64,000 nt of DNA from the NCBI RefSeq assembly GCF_015356755.1, contig NZ_JADFCO010000060.1, positions 1 to 64,000 on the forward strand. Direction: 5' to 3'. A model generated the notes under the pieces. The model saw nothing but the letters and a program-made list of their open reading frames with translations. It did no database searches and was not told the origin of the DNA. Both the position numbers and the translations under genes were made by a program. Shown here piece by piece: positions 51,550 through 60,846 of the stretch (its first letter is position 1; every line of letters begins with the position of its first letter). This DNA comes from Nonlabens antarcticus (GTDB taxonomy: Bacteria; Bacteroidota; Bacteroidia; Flavobacteriales; Flavobacteriaceae).

Positions 51550-54346
51550 GATATTTGATATTAGAAGCGGCGAGCTTTCAATCTCGTTGCTTATGCAGTT
51601 ATACATATTTTTAATCATAAGTGCGTTGCTCGTAGTCAAACCTACCGTCAACGCACTTTTCTTATCTGAGCTAGGTGCAGATGCTCTCGCAGAGGCTTTT
51701 GTCATTATTGCTATAGCAGCAGTAGCTGGCTCCCTTCTTTATAACAAATCTTTAGAACGGTTTAAGCTCAAGTCGCTTATGCGATACACGTTGATGGTAT
51801 TCACGGGAATATTTATCATTATGGGTACCCTTGTTGCCTTTGGGTATTTTAATACGATTCTCGCATACACCTTTTATACCATCGTCGCCCTATTTGCCTT
51901 ACTCGCAACTAGTCAATTCTGGGTGATGGCAAACGTAGTTTTCAACGTACGTGAGGCTAAACGGTTGTTTGGATTTATAGGCGCAGGCGGGATAGCAGGA
52001 GGAATTTTTGGCGGTTATCTAACCTCATTACTAGCAGAACATGTAGGAAATGGAATCCTCTTAATTTTTGCAGGGTTTCTGATTATGGGCTGTATTTTCG
52101 TGATGAACGCCATCTGGCGCAATAGAGTTGATAAGCTCAGTTCTTTCAAAAGAAAAGAGCGCGCAACTGTATCCAGTGAGAATAGCGTAAAACTTATTTT
52201 TAATTCCAAACACTTAAGCTCACTAGCAGCGGTGATAGGAATAGGCGTTTTAGTTGCAAAACTCGTGGATTATCAGTTTAGTTACATCAGTTCCAGAAAT
52301 ATTCCAGACTCTCAAGAACTGGCTTCATTCTTTGGATTTTGGTTTTCAACATTTAATATCGTCTCTCTTGTAATCCAGCTCTTTTTGACTCGGCATATTC
52401 TGGCGAGACGAGGTGTTAGTGCAGGACTTGCAGCCTTGCCCATCGGCATTGTGTTCTGTTGTGTAGGACTATTGATATTACCAGAATTATGGATCGTTAT
52501 AGTCCTTAAAGGTCTTGATGGAAGCTTAAAACAATCCTTGCATAAAAGTGCGGTGGAACTGTTAGCATTGCCTATTCCCAGTGATGTAAAGAACAAAACT
52601 AAGACTTTTATCGATGTTGTAGTAGACAGTATTGCCACTGGTCTTGCAGGGTTGATTCTGATATTTGTAGTACGCGCTTTTGATCTGTCTCCTGTATTCA
52701 TAACCGTTTTAATTCTAGTGCTCGTGGTCGTGTGGGTCTTTATGATTAATCAGGTGCGAGATGCATATTTCGGCACATTTAAAGAACAAATTATAAATAG
52801 AGAGCAAATCAAAGTCGATAAGCGATCTAATTCTATGGTCCGTAATAACATGAAGATCATATTTGAATCTGGTGGAGCTGAAGATATTTTATACATGCTT
52901 GATCGCGTTCCAGAGATGGCTCACCGCTCTTTAAAAGCACCTATCATTAAATTATTACAACATCAAGATCATCGTGTAAAAGCAGAGGCAATTAACCAGC
53001 TTAAACACATCGATCGTGGTCATCCAGTTCCTGAAGTTCATGACTTAATATACATTGATGACGATAATGTGGTGTTAACTGCTATGCAATATTTGATGGC
53101 GCAAGACACAAAGTTCCCTGCACAGTTCTTTGAGAATTATCTGGATCATGAGAGTGATTATATTTCCAGCGCGGCGCTATTATGTCTCGCACAAGAGACC
53201 GAAGACAACCCTAAACTAGCCTCAAAATATAATCTTGACCTGCGGATTAATTTATTTTTAGACGAATTAGATCGCAATGAAAGTAGTTTTAGAAAACAAG
53301 AAATTATTGAATTAGTTAAAGCTATAGGTTATGCTAAGGGCGAGAACAGACATCGTTTTATCTTACGATATTTTAACGATCCAGACCCTGAATTAAAGAC
53401 TGCCGCATTAGTTGCTGCGGGAAACACGGCTCACGAACGATTCCTTCCTTTATTGCTGGATGAATTAGAGGAGTCTCGCTTTCGCGAAAGCGCAATCAGG
53501 GCGATTGCAGATTATGGCAATCCCATTATTACATATTTGAACAAACGTTACAGCGACCCAATGGGGCCTAAAAGTCTAAAGAAATACCTTCCAGACATCT
53601 TACTGGAACTGGGAACGACTAAAGCGGTTAGGGCCTTGTTGATGATTAGTAAAAACGGGCCGTTAAAATACCGCACACGCATGATTGTGGAGTTGTTGAA
53701 ATTCAAAAAAGAGAACGGAAGTCTTGAGATTCCCCAGAAAACTTTTTTTAAAATGATTCGCAAAGAGTGCGAGGATTATAAGCAATTGCAGGGTTGTTAC
53801 TATAGCCAACGTATTCTAGAACGATCTAATTTGTATCCTGAACGGGTCATTAGTATCACAGAAACAGGTAAAAGAAAAAAACTTATTCTGGCGATTAAAG
53901 CAACAATGGACGATTCCTTAGAGCGTATCTTCAATATTCTCGCCCTACATTTTAATTATAAAGATGTATTTATCGCCTACAGAGGTTTGCAAAGTGAGAA
54001 ACGGGAAACCAGAGCTGCAACCATGGAATTTCTAGAAGGTCTAATAACGCGCAATTATAAGTCACAGCTGTTCCCTATTATTGAGGCTGGTATAAGTAAT
54101 CCAGACGGTGAATTATCTGAAATGCACGATCGTGTTGCATTACCAACTGAAATGCAATGCTACTATCATTTATTGCAAGTCGAGGATCGAAAGATCAATA
54201 AACTAGTCATTAAAGTAATCGCAGATTCTAATAATCCAGAACTAGTACCTCTACTGGTTCGTGCCACCACAAAAAAAGACCCCAAAATTGCCGCGGCAGC
54301 TTCTGAGGCCTATATGAAAATTCGCAATTTATCTAAAACTGCCTAA
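51521..54346 (+). CDS. Npt-type nucleotide transporter fused to HEAT-like repeats
   Basis: The 941-residue protein has, at residues 1-~410, an Npt1/Npt2-like ATP/ADP transporter or MFS-type domain with about 11-12 helices (LLVVKPTVNALFLSELGADAL, FWVMANVVFNVREAKRLFGFIGAGGIAGGIFGGY). From ~430 to the end there are helical HEAT-like repeats (APIIKLLQHQDHRVKAEAINQLKHI, DPELKTAALVAAGNTAHERFLPLLLDEL, ...). These would lie in the cytoplasm. ATG 51521 is chosen over a GTG three bases earlier. It overlaps the SH1 gene and ends four bases from the convergent SH2 gene. Confidence 0.85.
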   Translation: MEWLSDRIRKIFDIRSGELSISLLMQLYIFLIISALLVVKPTVNALFLSELGADALAEAFVIIAIAAVAGSLLYNKSLERFKLKSLMRYTLMVFTGIFIIMGTLVAFGYFNTILAYTFYTIVALFALLATSQFWVMANVVFNVREAKRLFGFIGAGGIAGGIFGGYLTSLLAEHVGNGILLIFAGFLIMGCIFVMNAIWRNRVDKLSSFKRKERATVSSENSVKLIFNSKHLSSLAAVIGIGVLVAKLVDYQFSYISSRNIPDSQELASFFGFWFSTFNIVSLVIQLFLTRHILARRGVSAGLAALPIGIVFCCVGLLILPELWIVIVLKGLDGSLKQSLHKSAVELLALPIPSDVKNKTKTFIDVVVDSIATGLAGLILIFVVRAFDLSPVFITVLILVLVVVWVFMINQVRDAYFGTFKEQIINREQIKVDKRSNSMVRNNMKIIFESGGAEDILYMLDRVPEMAHRSLKAPIIKLLQHQDHRVKAEAINQLKHIDRGHPVPEVHDLIYIDDDNVVLTAMQYLMAQDTKFPAQFFENYLDHESDYISSAALLCLAQETEDNPKLASKYNLDLRINLFLDELDRNESSFRKQEIIELVKAIGYAKGENRHRFILRYFNDPDPELKTAALVAAGNTAHERFLPLLLDELEESRFRESAIRAIADYGNPIITYLNKRYSDPMGPKSLKKYLPDILLELGTTKAVRALLMISKNGPLKYRTRMIVELLKFKKENGSLEIPQKTFFKMIRKECEDYKQLQGCYYSQRILERSNLYPERVISITETGKRKKLILAIKATMDDSLERIFNILALHFNYKDVFIAYRGLQSEKRETRAATMEFLEGLITRNYKSQLFPIIEAGISNPDGELSEMHDRVALPTEMQCYYHLLQVEDRKINKLVIKVIADSNNPELVPLLVRATTKKDPKIAAAASEAYMKIRNLSKTA

Positions 54347-54350
54347 CGTC

Positions 54351-55583
54351 TTAGCTTTCTTTTCTAATTGCTTTGTCAATAGCACTTGCAAGATACATAT
54401 GATCTCCTGCAGAGTTCTTACCTAATATGTTTGACATCAAACAAACGATATAATTAGTTCCATCAGGATGCTCTACCATAATGACACTATTCATATAATT
54501 AAAATTAGTTCCAGCATATTTCCCATTTCCGCCGCTGTAATAACTACCTGATTTAAAATATACAGATGCATCATCAAGTTGTGAACTGTAGGCATAACGT
54601 ATGCGGCGATCGGTCAAATACATCAAACGTTTTAATTCAAGACTGGATTGCTCATCTACCATCTCACCTTGCTCCAGCTTTATAAACCATTTCATCAATC
54701 CTTTAGGAGTACCTATACTACCTCCTGTGGCTCTAGCTATACGATCTGGACCATTTGTAAAAAAACTACCTAATCTCCATTCATCATGAGTGATTCCCAT
54801 ATCTCTCAATGGTTCATTCACCACTGCTGTTGCAAGTTCAGACAATTCTTTTTTATCAGCAGTTTTCCAGTATTCATCTGCCTCTTCTTGAGTTAGATTA
54901 AAATAGTCATCTCCGAATATTTTCATCAACAACGCTTCTCTCCATACTATACTTGCTGCACCGTTGTTACTAACGCTCAACATGTGATCCATCCATTCGT
55001 AGAGCGTGAATTCATCACTAGCAACTACTTGACGCTTGACTAGTTTTTCTGTTTCTAAATTATAAAATGGAACGGTATGGTGATCACCTGTTCCCCACAC
55101 TCCAGATTTAACCACCTTATCACGCATCAATTTTGTACGTACATTAAAATCGTCTGGACATAAGGCTGCAAGCTGTGTAAAAAATGCCGTCGCAACTGCT
55201 AGCTTACCAACACTCCCTGGTTGGAAACCGCTGTTCTCATTCATCTCTGCATAGCGCAGGTTGTTGGGATCAGAAATATCAAGAACGGTTACTGCATAAC
55301 CACTACGTCTGGGAAACAAACGTGTCATTTTATCTTGGAAATCATTATCGACCACCATGATGGAGTCTGTTGAAACAGTATCCTCACACAGCCATAAATT
55401 GATTTCTTCTGTTTTTTTGAAGGAACCAGGTTTCAAGTAGTATTCCGTGATGGTACTATCGAGTGTTTTTTCAAGACGTTTTAACCGCTTGATTCCTGTA
55501 CGCTCATATCCGTCAATAGGATAAAGTGCCATTGTAATGATGGCCGCAACTATTGTTATTGCGATATAGTAGTGCTTTTTCAA
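54351..55583 (-). CDS. class A beta-lactamase-like serine hydrolase (SH2)
   Basis: The 410-residue protein has an N-terminal membrane anchor or signal (YYIAITIVAAIITMALY). SVGK in FQPGSVGKLAVATAFF, SNN in MLSVSNNGAAS and KSG in VYFKSGSYYSGG form the class A set. It is longer than SH1 and differs from it. Its start overlaps the stop of the dikinase-like gene by four bases (ATGA), so the two are coupled. A periplasmic location is inferred. Confidence 0.85.
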   Translation of the reverse strand: MKKHYYIAITIVAAIITMALYPIDGYERTGIKRLKRLEKTLDSTITEYYLKPGSFKKTEEINLWLCEDTVSTDSIMVVDNDFQDKMTRLFPRRSGYAVTVLDISDPNNLRYAEMNENSGFQPGSVGKLAVATAFFTQLAALCPDDFNVRTKLMRDKVVKSGVWGTGDHHTVPFYNLETEKLVKRQVVASDEFTLYEWMDHMLSVSNNGAASIVWREALLMKIFGDDYFNLTQEEADEYWKTADKKELSELATAVVNEPLRDMGITHDEWRLGSFFTNGPDRIARATGGSIGTPKGLMKWFIKLEQGEMVDEQSSLELKRLMYLTDRRIRYAYSSQLDDASVYFKSGSYYSGGNGKYAGTNFNYMNSVIMVEHPDGTNYIVCLMSNILGKNSAGDHMYLASAIDKAIRKES

Positions 55584-58498
55584 TTTTTGATATTTTTATT
55601 AAGGTATAATTCTGTGTTCAGATTAATGTCTTTATCTATAGATGAAAGATATTCAGAGTTTTTAGCCTGATCATTTTCTACAAATGGCCTTATCTGGAAC
55701 AAATAGAGCTTTCCATCTTTAAAGCCTAATTCAATATCCCATGCTCCTTTATAACTTCCATTTTTTGAACCTGGCATTGTTTTATGCACTTCCTCTGAAA
55801 ACTCTTTTATAGTTTTCAAATTCTCTGGAGTGAGAATGCTAGTATATAAGTCTACGTGTTCCATCACAGATCCTCCAGTTATAGGAAGTTTACGCATTTT
55901 ATTTTCCCTAGCGGGAGATATCAATGCTCCTTTTCCCTTTTTATCGATAAGATAAGTTTCCGCTGCTTGTCCGTCAACGGCGCCACCTGCACCACGACTC
56001 ATTGCTACAGTGATTTTATTATCATCATTATTAATAAAATCCTTAGTGATCAAAACACCACTGTAATCAACATCTACTGATGGAATAATTAAAATAGAAG
56101 GATATACATTTTCTGGATTTTCTAGATAAACCTGTCTCCATTTAAAGCTGCGTTCTGTGTAAGGAGACGCCCATACATCTCTTATTCCTTGAATGATCTT
56201 ATCTCTTGCTACAGCATTAAAAACGGTCAAATTTAATCCGGCACCTGTAAATTCTTCTAGGTCCTCCATGTTTGTATCACTACGCAAAAATACGGGAACA
56301 GCTCCCATTTTCCCGCCCAGTATAGTTTTGAAATCGCTTTCTAGTTGACCGATGAACGCAGGTTTCATGGGCATTTTATCAATTTCCGCACGTAACTTAG
56401 TAAACTCGGCTAATTGGTATTTAATGACCTCGGATTCTTGTAGTTTATTACTGCGCATATTTTCAGCAGTTTTAAAAATCTCTGTCAAGTATTCCCAGTA
56501 GGTTTTATCCTCACCTGGAATCTGCTGGTTCATATGATCCTTAAAAACTCCGAAGGGAACCACAATACCATTTACCACGTGCTGTGGAAACATTTGTTTC
56601 AATTGGCCTAAATTGGCTGCTTTTGGACCGCTCAAAATACCGCTGTCTGCACTGGAAACATTTGCCATATTAATGGGCATCGTGCCATCTAATTTCAATT
56701 TTCCTTCTGGAATACGGATGGTCTTTTTATTCTTTTTGTTTGAGGAGAACAACACCTTTTCTGCAGTAGTCATATTGTCCACAGACTTAAGCACTACCGT
56801 ACCGCGACTACTCACAGCATAAAAGACTTCCTTTCCATCAAAAGCTTTCAAGTCGGCAAGATTATCTGTGGATATGGCGGCATTGGGTATTCCTAGATTG
56901 CGAGCCAGTAATTGCACGTGAGAAACAAGATTTCCTTCAGATACCGTTGCAATTCCTGCTACTGGTTTTAGATCACTGGGCGGTCTATCAAATACATAAA
57001 TCTTGTTAGGGTCTACCGTCATTCCTTCCGCATTTCCTTCAACAACAACTAGTTTTCCTTTAGCATAACCAGCATTCAGACCGCGTACGGTAGATGGATT
57101 ACCCACTTGATCTACTTGACTCGTCAATCCTATTTGACGAGAAACTAATGCTCCTAATTCTCCTATGGCATCTCCCAAAGGAAGTAGTAGAGAACTTCTA
57201 ATTCTATCATCTAAAAATCCATAGGCCAATGGCTCAAATTTCATGTAACGCTCTACATCATCTCCATAAACCGTGTTCACCATACCTGTTCCCCATTCCA
57301 CCTGACTGCGCGCGGTAGAAATAAAATCTAGCAACTGATGGGCTTTCATCGTTTCACCTTCCGTTGTAAACAACCTGTCTTCTACAGCGTTCCATTCCCA
57401 CTGCTCCACATAACCACCGGCAGAAAGTGCTTCACTCAATGCATAAACCTTATCTAGGTGCTCCTGTAAAGTAGTAGGCTCCCACCGGGAAGTAGTTTGA
57501 AATATCAACTCCTCTAATCGCAAACTAAGTGTCATGGCAGATGTCCTGCGAGTTCCTCGCTTATCATCCTTAAGATTAGTTCTTATGTCACACATTAAAT
57601 TTGCCGCCGCAGGGATCAAAATCGATGGTTCTGTATCGTTAGTGTATGTTTTAGAAAACAACTCCGTTTGTTTTCTGATATAAGAATCTGTATCCCAATC
57701 TGCTACCATTTTATCAAGACTAGTTACAGGAACCGGCTCAAAAAACTCTTGCATAACATTTATCAGCTCCTCAAATTCCTTCCGTTCTTTAAAAGTTAAG
57801 TCTTCATTATTTTCCTTAATCCATCGCTGGGTAGCAGTGATATCTCGAGCCTCGGGATTTCCATGGATTTTAATCCTTAAGTCCATGAATTTAGGATGCT
57901 TTTCCGCAAGGGTTTTGCTAACGCTGCGCACTTCTTGGGCAAGATTTGTATCGCCATCGTGAGGAATATCACGCAAGCTTTCACGCAGCAAGAAAAAATC
58001 TCGATCGATTAAATCATTATCTCCTAAAACAGTATAATAAAATGTTCTTCCCCATTCTTCTTCATCTTCAACTTGTTTTGAACCTCTGTAATAACGAGCT
58101 TTTTCTAAAATCCAACCATCATCTATCGACACGAGATAATTATTGATCTGGTATTGTTTCACACGAGAATGGTTCTGGTCTGCATCCCAAAACTCCCACA
58201 AGTCTGCTGCAGCAAGAATCTCGCTGAAATAGATGTGCTCACGATTTCCTAATTGCACAATCTCACTCCTATAACTGGCATGCTGTATACCGCCACCTAT
58301 CGCATCTGGGCATGGATCTTTTGAACCGCGGGTGGTGCCATCTTCACAAAACCACTCAATCCTTTTGTAAGGTCCTCGATCCAGACCACGATACTCTTTG
58401 ATCATCGTCGTTATGCGGTCGTTAGTAAAATCCTGGGCAACAGATTGTTGCGATACACATCCTAAAAGGATAACAAGTGATAGTAAAGTTCTAATCAT
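55580..58498 (-). CDS. exported PPDK-type dikinase, glucan-water-dikinase-like order
   Basis: The 972-residue protein has signal MIRTLLSLVILLGCVSQQSVAQ (possibly a lipobox LLGC). Residues ~20-450 are helical and of unknown fold. The phosphohistidine swivel domain follows, with His527 in NLVSHVQLLARNLGIPNA. Then comes a PPDK_N/ATP-grasp-type nucleotide domain at ~620-960 (LSGPKAANLGQL, FLRSDTNMEDLEEFTGAGL, VWASPYTERSF, WDIELGFKDGKLYLFQIRPF). Swivel before ATP domain is the order of plant glucan, water dikinases, opposite to PEP synthase. SHVxxxARN is also close to the dikinase motif. It would transfer beta-phosphate from ATP to an unknown acceptor outside the cytoplasm. Confidence 0.82.
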   Translation of the reverse strand: MIRTLLSLVILLGCVSQQSVAQDFTNDRITTMIKEYRGLDRGPYKRIEWFCEDGTTRGSKDPCPDAIGGGIQHASYRSEIVQLGNREHIYFSEILAAADLWEFWDADQNHSRVKQYQINNYLVSIDDGWILEKARYYRGSKQVEDEEEWGRTFYYTVLGDNDLIDRDFFLLRESLRDIPHDGDTNLAQEVRSVSKTLAEKHPKFMDLRIKIHGNPEARDITATQRWIKENNEDLTFKERKEFEELINVMQEFFEPVPVTSLDKMVADWDTDSYIRKQTELFSKTYTNDTEPSILIPAAANLMCDIRTNLKDDKRGTRRTSAMTLSLRLEELIFQTTSRWEPTTLQEHLDKVYALSEALSAGGYVEQWEWNAVEDRLFTTEGETMKAHQLLDFISTARSQVEWGTGMVNTVYGDDVERYMKFEPLAYGFLDDRIRSSLLLPLGDAIGELGALVSRQIGLTSQVDQVGNPSTVRGLNAGYAKGKLVVVEGNAEGMTVDPNKIYVFDRPPSDLKPVAGIATVSEGNLVSHVQLLARNLGIPNAAISTDNLADLKAFDGKEVFYAVSSRGTVVLKSVDNMTTAEKVLFSSNKKNKKTIRIPEGKLKLDGTMPINMANVSSADSGILSGPKAANLGQLKQMFPQHVVNGIVVPFGVFKDHMNQQIPGEDKTYWEYLTEIFKTAENMRSNKLQESEVIKYQLAEFTKLRAEIDKMPMKPAFIGQLESDFKTILGGKMGAVPVFLRSDTNMEDLEEFTGAGLNLTVFNAVARDKIIQGIRDVWASPYTERSFKWRQVYLENPENVYPSILIIPSVDVDYSGVLITKDFINNDDNKITVAMSRGAGGAVDGQAAETYLIDKKGKGALISPARENKMRKLPITGGSVMEHVDLYTSILTPENLKTIKEFSEEVHKTMPGSKNGSYKGAWDIELGFKDGKLYLFQIRPFVENDQAKNSEYLSSIDKDINLNTELYLNKNIKN

Positions 58499-58588
58499 GT
58501 TTCAAAAATATGAGTTTGCCGCGTAAGAAAACCCTTGTTTAATAGCAAATTAACTGGTTCAACTGCACTAGTGATTGAAGTTTATCTC

Positions 58589-58602
58589 GCTTTCGCGAAA
58601 GC
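58589..58602. repeat. iterated palindrome GCTTTCGCGAAAGC (intergenic)
   Basis: Perfect copy between the divergent dikinase-like and acyl-CoA dehydrogenase genes. The rest of 58499-58729 holds the two promoters but no gene. Confidence 0.9.
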
Positions 58603-58729
58603 GAATATATTTCCAATATCGTGCCATATAGGATCATTCGCGCTTTGTAGAGAAAGAGAGATACAACATTACGTTTTCGTTAACAGCAAGAAGGTGTGAT
58701 GGAATATACCTTACTCTAAAATTATTCAC

Positions 58730-60094
58730 ATGTCATTATTTTCAAAAATTAAGGGAACCATCAATTTGATGAAAAATATAGATTTAGAACAGCTCGCTGC
58801 TTTAAACGAAAAAGTTGACCTCTCTAAAGTCATGGATACGGTAGGCAACCTGGACGATCGACAACTCGCTGGCTTGATGAAAATGTTATCCACCAAAAAG
58901 AAAAAAGGCCAACACAAATTACCTCCCATAAATGGAGATTTTTATGATTTGAGCCGCAAATTGACGGAGGAGCAACGCGACGTGCAAATGAAAGTACGCA
59001 ACTTTATGGAAGATGAAGTGCAGCCTATTGCCAATGATTACTGGAACCGTGCGGAATTTCCACACGATTTAATCGCAAAATTTGCCAAACTCAATATCGC
59101 TGGAATCGCTTATGAGGGTTACGGCTGTCCAGGAATGGATTTTATTACTGAAGGAATTATCGCAGAGGAGGTCGCTCGTGTTGATGTATCAATTTCTACC
59201 TTTTTTGGGGTCCATAGTGGACTTGCGATGGGATCTATTTACCTGTGTGGAAGTGAGGAGCAAAAACAAGAATGGCTACCACAAATGGCACGAATGGAAA
59301 AAATAGGAGCCTTCGGTCTAACAGAGCCTGAAACGGGTAGCGGTATTGCTGGCGGAATGGAAACCACTTGTAAATGGGATGGCGAAAGCTGGATCCTAAA
59401 CGGTCAGAAAAAATGGATAGGCAACGCCACATTTGCAGATGTCATAATTTTATGGGCTCGTGATGTAGATTCAAACCAAGTTAAAGGTTTCTTGATACGT
59501 AAAGGAAATCCAGGATTCCATGCAGAAAAAATGGAAGATAAAATGGCGCTGCGTATTGTACAAAATGCTATAATCACCTTAACAAATTGCGTTATTCCAG
59601 AAGGGGATCGACTGCAAAAAGCAGATAGTTTTAAAGATACTGCCAAAGTGCTGCGCATGACCCGCGCTGGTGTTGCATGGCAAGCCGTAGGATGTGCTCG
59701 CGGTGCTTATGAAAATGCATTGAAATACACTAAGAAGCGAGAACAATTCGGCCGACCGATCGCTAGTTTCCAGTTGGTTCAAAACCACCTGGTGGAAATG
59801 CTTTCCAATCTTACCAGCATTCAAACACTATGTTTTAGATTGAGCGAGATGCAGGATCAAGGAATTTTGAAAGATGAACATGCTTCACTGGCCAAGGTTA
59901 TTTGTTCCATGCGCACAAGAGATATTGTTTCTAGAGCTAGAGAAGTAATGGGTGGTAACGGTATACTATTAGAGCACAACGTTGCCAGATTTGTAGCCGA
60001 TGCAGAAGCGATATACAGCTATGAAGGAACTAAAGAAATTAATACATTGATTGTGGGACGCGCCATTACTGGGTATAGTGCGTTTGTATCGTAG
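58730..60094 (+). CDS. acyl-CoA dehydrogenase, glutaryl-CoA-dehydrogenase-like
   Basis: The 454-residue FAD enzyme has an extra ~60-residue N-terminal helical part (MSLFSKIKGTINLMKNIDLEQLAALNEKVDLS). The core includes GAFGLTEPETGSGIAGGMETT, WILNGQKKWIGNATF, YTKKREQFGRPIASFQLVQ and REVMGGNGILLEHNVARF, with the catalytic Glu in YSYEGTKEIN. Pattern is closest to glutaryl-CoA dehydrogenase. It would act in fatty-acid or lysine/tryptophan breakdown in the cytoplasm. The N-terminal extension is unusual. Confidence 0.9.
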   Translation: MSLFSKIKGTINLMKNIDLEQLAALNEKVDLSKVMDTVGNLDDRQLAGLMKMLSTKKKKGQHKLPPINGDFYDLSRKLTEEQRDVQMKVRNFMEDEVQPIANDYWNRAEFPHDLIAKFAKLNIAGIAYEGYGCPGMDFITEGIIAEEVARVDVSISTFFGVHSGLAMGSIYLCGSEEQKQEWLPQMARMEKIGAFGLTEPETGSGIAGGMETTCKWDGESWILNGQKKWIGNATFADVIILWARDVDSNQVKGFLIRKGNPGFHAEKMEDKMALRIVQNAIITLTNCVIPEGDRLQKADSFKDTAKVLRMTRAGVAWQAVGCARGAYENALKYTKKREQFGRPIASFQLVQNHLVEMLSNLTSIQTLCFRLSEMQDQGILKDEHASLAKVICSMRTRDIVSRAREVMGGNGILLEHNVARFVADAEAIYSYEGTKEINTLIVGRAITGYSAFVS

Positions 60095-60846
60095 TTATAA
60101 GTCCTTGAGCTATGAGTTTGTGAGTTTGAGAAATAAAAAATAGTTACTCTGCTTCTTGATTAAGAAATCCTAGTATTTATTTTCACAAGATCCATCTCCG
60201 CTGGGGTGAGGTGTTAGAGTTTTGAACACTTGGCTTCAGCTGCGCTCAGCAACTACTCTTGAAGAGGAAAATCATTTTTTAGTATGTGGATGATGATTTT
60301 TAAAAATGATTGAATTCCAGAATATATTATGAGTTTTTACCCTTTAGGAGAAATGTCGTAGGGCAATGAGGCGTTTTATCTCTCCTACAACTCCCAATTA
60401 GATTACGAATTTTTCCCCTTTGGGGAAATGTCCGCAGGACAATGGGGCCTTTTGTCGCTCCCACAACTTCCAATTAGATTGCTAAACACCTATTAACTGC
60501 GTAAGAGACCTGCCTGCCAAAAGAACGACAGGCAGGTAGCAGTGAAAAGCCCACAGCGCTGCTGATTTTCATCAGCAGCGCGCGGACTTGTAACGGAGAG
60601 CCCGACCCTTGCAGTCACACCCAAATTAAAAATCACAACGAAAACGAAAAATTAAATCCCTTTGCCACATCACACATAGAGCATCTTAATTGTATATGCA
60701 TTACCTCATAATCTGCTAAAACTTCTGCTTAATCCTATTCTTGATTTCCTTTTGCTAAGCTTTATACAATTCTGTATTAAGAGAGACTTAAAGAGAAAAC
60801 ATGATCTACTATTCCTTCCTATCTTTAAGTATAAACAAAAACAACC
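60095..60846. other. repeat-rich gap
   Basis: Two imperfect tandem units of about 75 bases (about 60332-60406 and 60407-60482) share CCCTTT-GGGAAATGTC, GGCAATGRGG-like and CAACTCCCAATTAGATT segments. They are followed by the 28-bp element (60509-60536) and a GCGCTGCTGAT/ATCAGCAGCGC hairpin (60556-60581). TTGTAACGGAGAGCCCGACC comes next, a sequence I recall as dispersed in other flavobacterial genomes. No gene is supported. Confidence 0.55.
60509..60536. repeat. 28-bp palindromic element, single copy
   Basis: Same unit as at 11156-11183, with four central bases changed. It begins CCTGCCTGCC and ends CGACAGGCAGG. Confidence 0.8.
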
